Assembly: GCA_963831235.1 (NCBI GenBank)
Contig: CAWHPS010000045.1
Location: 1-44,338, forward strand
Direction of reading: 5' to 3'
Source: CAWHPS01 sp963831235
GTDB taxonomy: Bacteria > Fibrobacterota > OXYB2-FULL-49-7 > JAEUSG01
DNA length: 44,338 bases
Position 1 is the first letter of the stretch; each line of letters opens with the position of its first letter. Positions 40,646 to 44,338 of this stretch are shown piece after piece. A program made the translations under genes and the position numbers. The notes beneath the pieces are model-generated. The model ran no database searches. It was not told the DNA's origin and worked only from the letters and a program-made list of their open reading frames with translations.

Positions 40646-43600
40646 ATGGCTACTCATATTAAAATCCTCAGTCAGTCTGACATTAAGGTTTTTGACTTAC
40701 CCCCTGTATTCAATATAGAAGAAAGAAAACGATTCTTCGATTTGCCAAAATGGGCAGATGATGAAGTTAAAGACTGCAGGACACCAATCACTAAAGTTGG
40801 TTTTATTTTGCAGTTGGGATACTTCTTTGCTGTCAATCGGTTTTTTGTTGCGAACAAATTTCATGTTAAAGATGTGGAATTTATTTGCAGAAAACTGCAA
40901 CTGCCAGCCGAAGAAATTAACTTTAAAGCCTATATCGAAAGAACTTTTGAGCGGCATCAGGAAATTATCCTTGAAAAGCTTGGGATTAACAAATTTGATG
41001 ATCAACGCAAACGCATCCTTATGAATGAAGCTGTATTGCTCAGTTCAAATCAGATGAAACCACGCTTTATGTTTTTGTCTCTGGTGGATTTTCTCAGGAG
41101 GAATAAAATTGAGGTCCCCACTTATAATACCCTTGCGGAAGTAATCACAGATGCTTTAAAACAGTTTGAGAAAAGTCTGGCATTTTCCATCAAGGAGCGT
41201 TTGAGTCATGAAGAAAGAGTTCTTCTTGATGATCTTTTAACCGTGGGCGAAGAATATTTAACGGAAAAGCAGGATTTAAAAATCAAACGATACAAGATTA
41301 CGTTACTTAAAACGAGTAACCAGTCTTTAAGGCCAATGAAGATTAGAGAAAACATTGAAGACTTGGACAGCTTGAAAAGCCTCTTCGAAATAGTCACACC
41401 TCTTGTAAAGCAATTGCACCTGTCCCCTGAAACCATAAAATATTATGCCCAGATAGTAATCAAATCGCAGGTTTCCCAAATATCGCAGAGAGAGGATAAC
41501 AGGTACCTTCTGCTTATTGCTTTTGTAATTCATCAGTACTATCAACTTAACGACAACCTTGTTGACGCTATGATACAGTCAACCCAGACGGTAAAAAACA
41601 GTGCTTTAAAGGAAAATAAGGAAAAGTTTTATGAGGCACGGGGTCCCCAACATCAATCAAATCGAGAGCTTTATAAAACTGTTGGCAGCCAATTAACAAC
41701 ACTGGATAATATTCACGTCATAATTGCCGATAAGAAGTTGACCGATAGTGAAAAGGTAAAGGCCATTGAAGAGCTTTTTTCTGAAGAATCCCGAGCCGAC
41801 TGTTCCGAGACAAGAGAGAAACTTATTGTATTGGAAAAAGAATCGACACGAATAATTAATAAAGACGATTATTATGATGTATTGGAATCCCATTCTGTGC
41901 AACTCCAAAACCGTGCCTCAGAGATTGTGAAGCATATCGATTTTGACCAGACCACATCCAACCCAAGACTGTTTGAAGCAATCGCATATTACAGGCGAAA
42001 AGCCGGCAAGCTGGATGCAGCCACCCCTATTGATTTTCTTGATAGTGACGAACAGAAAATACTCTTCGATGAAAAAAACAATTTGAGAGTGTCCCTCTAT
42101 AAGATTCTTTTGTTTCAAAAGATTACCGATGCCATTAAGTCTGGAGCACTGAACTTATGCCACTCCTATAAATTCAAAGCTTTTGATGAGTATTTGATAC
42201 CAAAGGAAGTCTGGGAAAGCAAGAAAGAAGAGCTTCTTGACCGGGCCGGATTAACTGGTTTTGTAGATTTTCAGAAAATACAATCCGCCCTGGAACAGGC
42301 TCTCAAAGAACAATACCGGATAACAAATGAAAACATTAACTCCAAAAAGAACAAGCATGCGAAGTTTGATGCTCGTGGCAATCTGATAGTTACAACACCG
42401 GCAGTCGAAAAGAACCCTACGGGATTTGTTGCGGAATTTTTTCCAAAAAACAGGCTGATTTCTTTGTATGAATTCGCCCTTTCGAATGTTAATAAGGTAA
42501 CGAATTTTACCGACAGCTTCGAACATTGGCAGATAAAGCATAATAGAGAAAAACCGCAGGAGAAAATATTCTTTGCCGGGGTCATCGGATATGGCTGTAA
42601 TCTGGGTATAGGCAAGATTGCCAAGATTTCCAGCAATATACCCTACAATGAATTAGAGAACACGGTAAACTGGTATTTTTCCCCTGAAAATCTGGAGGAC
42701 GCAAATGATAAGATTTTACAACTATCCGATCGAATTCCGCTCACTACTGTCTTCAATAGAAAAGATGGTCTTACGCATACCGGCAGTGACGGGAAGAAAT
42801 ACAATATCAGCGTTGATTCCTTAAACGCAAGTCGCTCATATAAATACTTTGGCCAAAGGCATGGGGGTAACATCTTACACCTTTGTTGATCATAGGCACC
42901 TGTTATTTTATTCAACGGTCATTTCTCCTGCGGAACGCGAAGCTCCATACGTTATTGATGGCGCCATGCATAATGATGTTGTCAAAAGCGATATTCACTC
43001 TACCGATACCCACGGTTACAGTGAGATTATATTTGGTGTCACACATCTTTTGGGAATCTCTTTTGCACCTCGGATTAAGAATTTCAAGAAACAGCGCATT
43101 TACGCTTTCGAAAAGGAGTCCGATCTTAAAGCCCTTGGCTACCGTGTTCTGCCGGATGGTAAAATTAATACCAACGCCGAGCAATGGGATGATATCCTGC
43201 GTTTTGTTGCTACGATTAAATTAAAAGAGAAGTCACGGCATCACAGTTGTTTCGACGATTAAGTTCTTAAAACTCACGCCAGCATCCTTTATATAAAGCC
43301 TTAAAGCAATTTGGAAGAATTATCAAGAGCCTCTTTCTGCTCAGATACATCGACGATGTTGAGCTTCGGCAGGCCATTGAAAAACAGCTTAACAAGGTGG
43401 AGAAACATCAACAAATTCGGTGGCGCTGTCTTTAACGCAAACAATCAGGAATTCCCGCAAAGCACAAGGGAGGAACAAATTGTCGCAGACGGCCGCAAGC
43501 GACTCATAGAAAATGCAATTATTTGCTGGAACTACATGTACCTTTCACAACTGATCTGACCATACACAAAGCGAAGAGGAGAAAAAAGTGATGGTAGCGA

Positions 43601-43720
43601 CAATAAAGAACGGATTAATCGTAACCTGGCAGCACATTAATCTCCAAGGAGAATATGATTTTTCGGATAGAACTCTGGAAAACTCATTTGAATTTAAACT
43701 TCCTGAAAGATCTCGACGTG
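40646..43720 (+). pseudogene. Tn3-family transposase, frameshifted
   Basis: The first frame gives 747 residues: a DUF4158 N-terminal domain (FNIEERKRFFDLPKWADDEV) and most of the DDE domain. At about 42865 it shifts; GMGVTSYTFVDHRHLLFYST and DIHSTDTHGYSEIIFGVTHL follow in another frame. A second shift near 43260 leads to FGRIIKSLFLLRYIDDVELR, a third near 43420 to NNQEFPQSTREEQIVADGRK and IENAIICWNYMYLSQ, and the terminal WQHINLQGEYDFSD lies in yet another. At least three frame changes show that it is not functional. Confidence 0.9.
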
Positions 43721-43734
43721 GAAGTTGCATAAAA

Positions 43735-44186
43735 ATGAATTTCATGAAGCGAGAACAAACCTGGTATCCTATAGAAAAGATCGCTTTATTTGAATCAACG
43801 GTTGCAGATGGGATTGCCGCCACAGAAGAAAACTATGCCACGTTCTTGGAGGCCAAGAATAAACCACACGTGCTGGATGATTCTATTATTGATCGTGCCA
43901 TAAGGCTTTACAGGCGGACAGTAGAAGACGTAGGATATATCGATCAACAAAATACACGATGGCGCAAAGGAACTCTTACTGCAAGTCAACAAGATAGAGT
44001 TGATGCACGCTTGCTTATAAGAGCGAATATTTCCGCAAACTCACAGAGAAAACATTATTTCTTGTAAAAGAACTCAGGAAGGGTACAATTAATCGAATTA
44101 TAGAAATGAGCGATGAAGAGGTGGCCTTAAAGGTTCTTTCCGGCGAGATTGTATTGCCTAATAACGAAATTAAACTTGGCACGTAA
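43735..44186 (+). pseudogene. Tn3-associated accessory protein, frameshifted
   Basis: The frame begins MNFMKREQTWYPIEKIALFE and continues YATFLEAKNKPHVLDDSIID and RAIRLYRRTVEDVGYIDQQ; near 44010 it shifts, and EKTLFLVKELRKGTINRIIE with MSDEEVALKVLSGEI ends at 44186. A gene of this kind follows the transposase in several Tn3 relatives. Function unknown. Confidence 0.65.
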
Positions 44187-44338
44187 AAAGGGGCGACTTT
44201 ATAAGCCTGTAATCTTGATTGGCTGTATTTTTCCGGTGTTTATATTGAAAACCACACAACTAACGCAATTTAAGAGGCTTATAGCTTTTTTTCATATTCT
44301 TCCTGTCAATTTTACGACAGATTTGCCCTAAATATTTA

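Larger units (their letters stand above)
39815..44328. mobile_element. Decayed Tn3-family transposon
   Basis: Inverted repeats begin GGGCAAATCTGTCGTA at both ends and extend about 26 bp with one gap. The palindrome TAAATATTTA flanks both sides (39805-39814 and 44329-44338). Inside are a resolvase on the minus strand, a res-like region, a frameshifted transposase and a frameshifted accessory gene. It splits the DUF932 gene. Confidence 0.88.

Overview
The window is a mobile-element-rich accessory region from an unidentified, probably Gram-negative bacterium (three lipoproteins with a lipobox). GC content is moderate and no rRNA, tRNA or core housekeeping block is visible, so I do not assign a taxon. 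Both ends of the window fall on transposon termini: an IS21-type end at 1-15, and a Tn3-type inverted repeat plus flank at 44329-44338.

Region 1 (about 560-13357) reads as an integron cassette array without an integrase gene in view. Five long (164-271 bp) palindromic attC-like sites end in boxes that fit or nearly fit RYYYAAC and GTTRRRY. They separate units holding a HigBA-type toxin-antitoxin pair, a frameshifted secreted SH3-like protein, PanB (pantothenate synthesis), a GNAT acetyltransferase, and a three-gene restriction-modification operon (HindVP-like nuclease, C5-methyltransferase, Vsr). All these genes are on the minus strand. Two 2576-bp, nearly identical copies of a tyrosine recombinase plus IS91-type transposase element sit exactly at G|TTRRRY cassette junctions, on the plus strand. 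Each ends in its own 92-bp attC-like palindrome whose outer box is complementary to the element's first bases, so the IS91-like element itself looks like an integron cassette.

Region 2 (13358-26300) holds two paralogous lipoproteins with different C-terminal modules, two identical 43-residue zinc-ribbon genes behind structured RNA leaders, and a nested set of transposons. An eight-repeat IGGDEPWD lipoprotein gene is split by a three-gene transposon (DUF6431-like protein, Mu/TnsB-like transposase, TnsC-like ATPase). That transposon carries an ISAs1-type element in its transposase and an IS66-type element in its ATPase. Target duplications (ACAGG, 10 bp and 8 bp) let every interrupted gene be rebuilt.

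Region 3 (26300-39810) resembles a plasmid or integrative-element accessory segment. It has many small genes (two SpoVG-domain proteins, DUF6926-like, a truncated DUF932, a DUF4062-ATPase, two toxin-antitoxin pairs, an AbiE-like HTH/nucleotidyltransferase pair) and an IS21-type insertion. A recurrent structured RNA (copies at about 13755, 17680, 25975, 31320, 34168 and 36394) shows compensatory base changes and lies in front of small genes. The DUF932 gene is interrupted by what looks like an ORF-less group II intron and then cut by the next transposon.

Region 4 (39815-44328) is a decayed Tn3-family transposon with resolvase, res region, frameshifted transposase and a frameshifted accessory gene.
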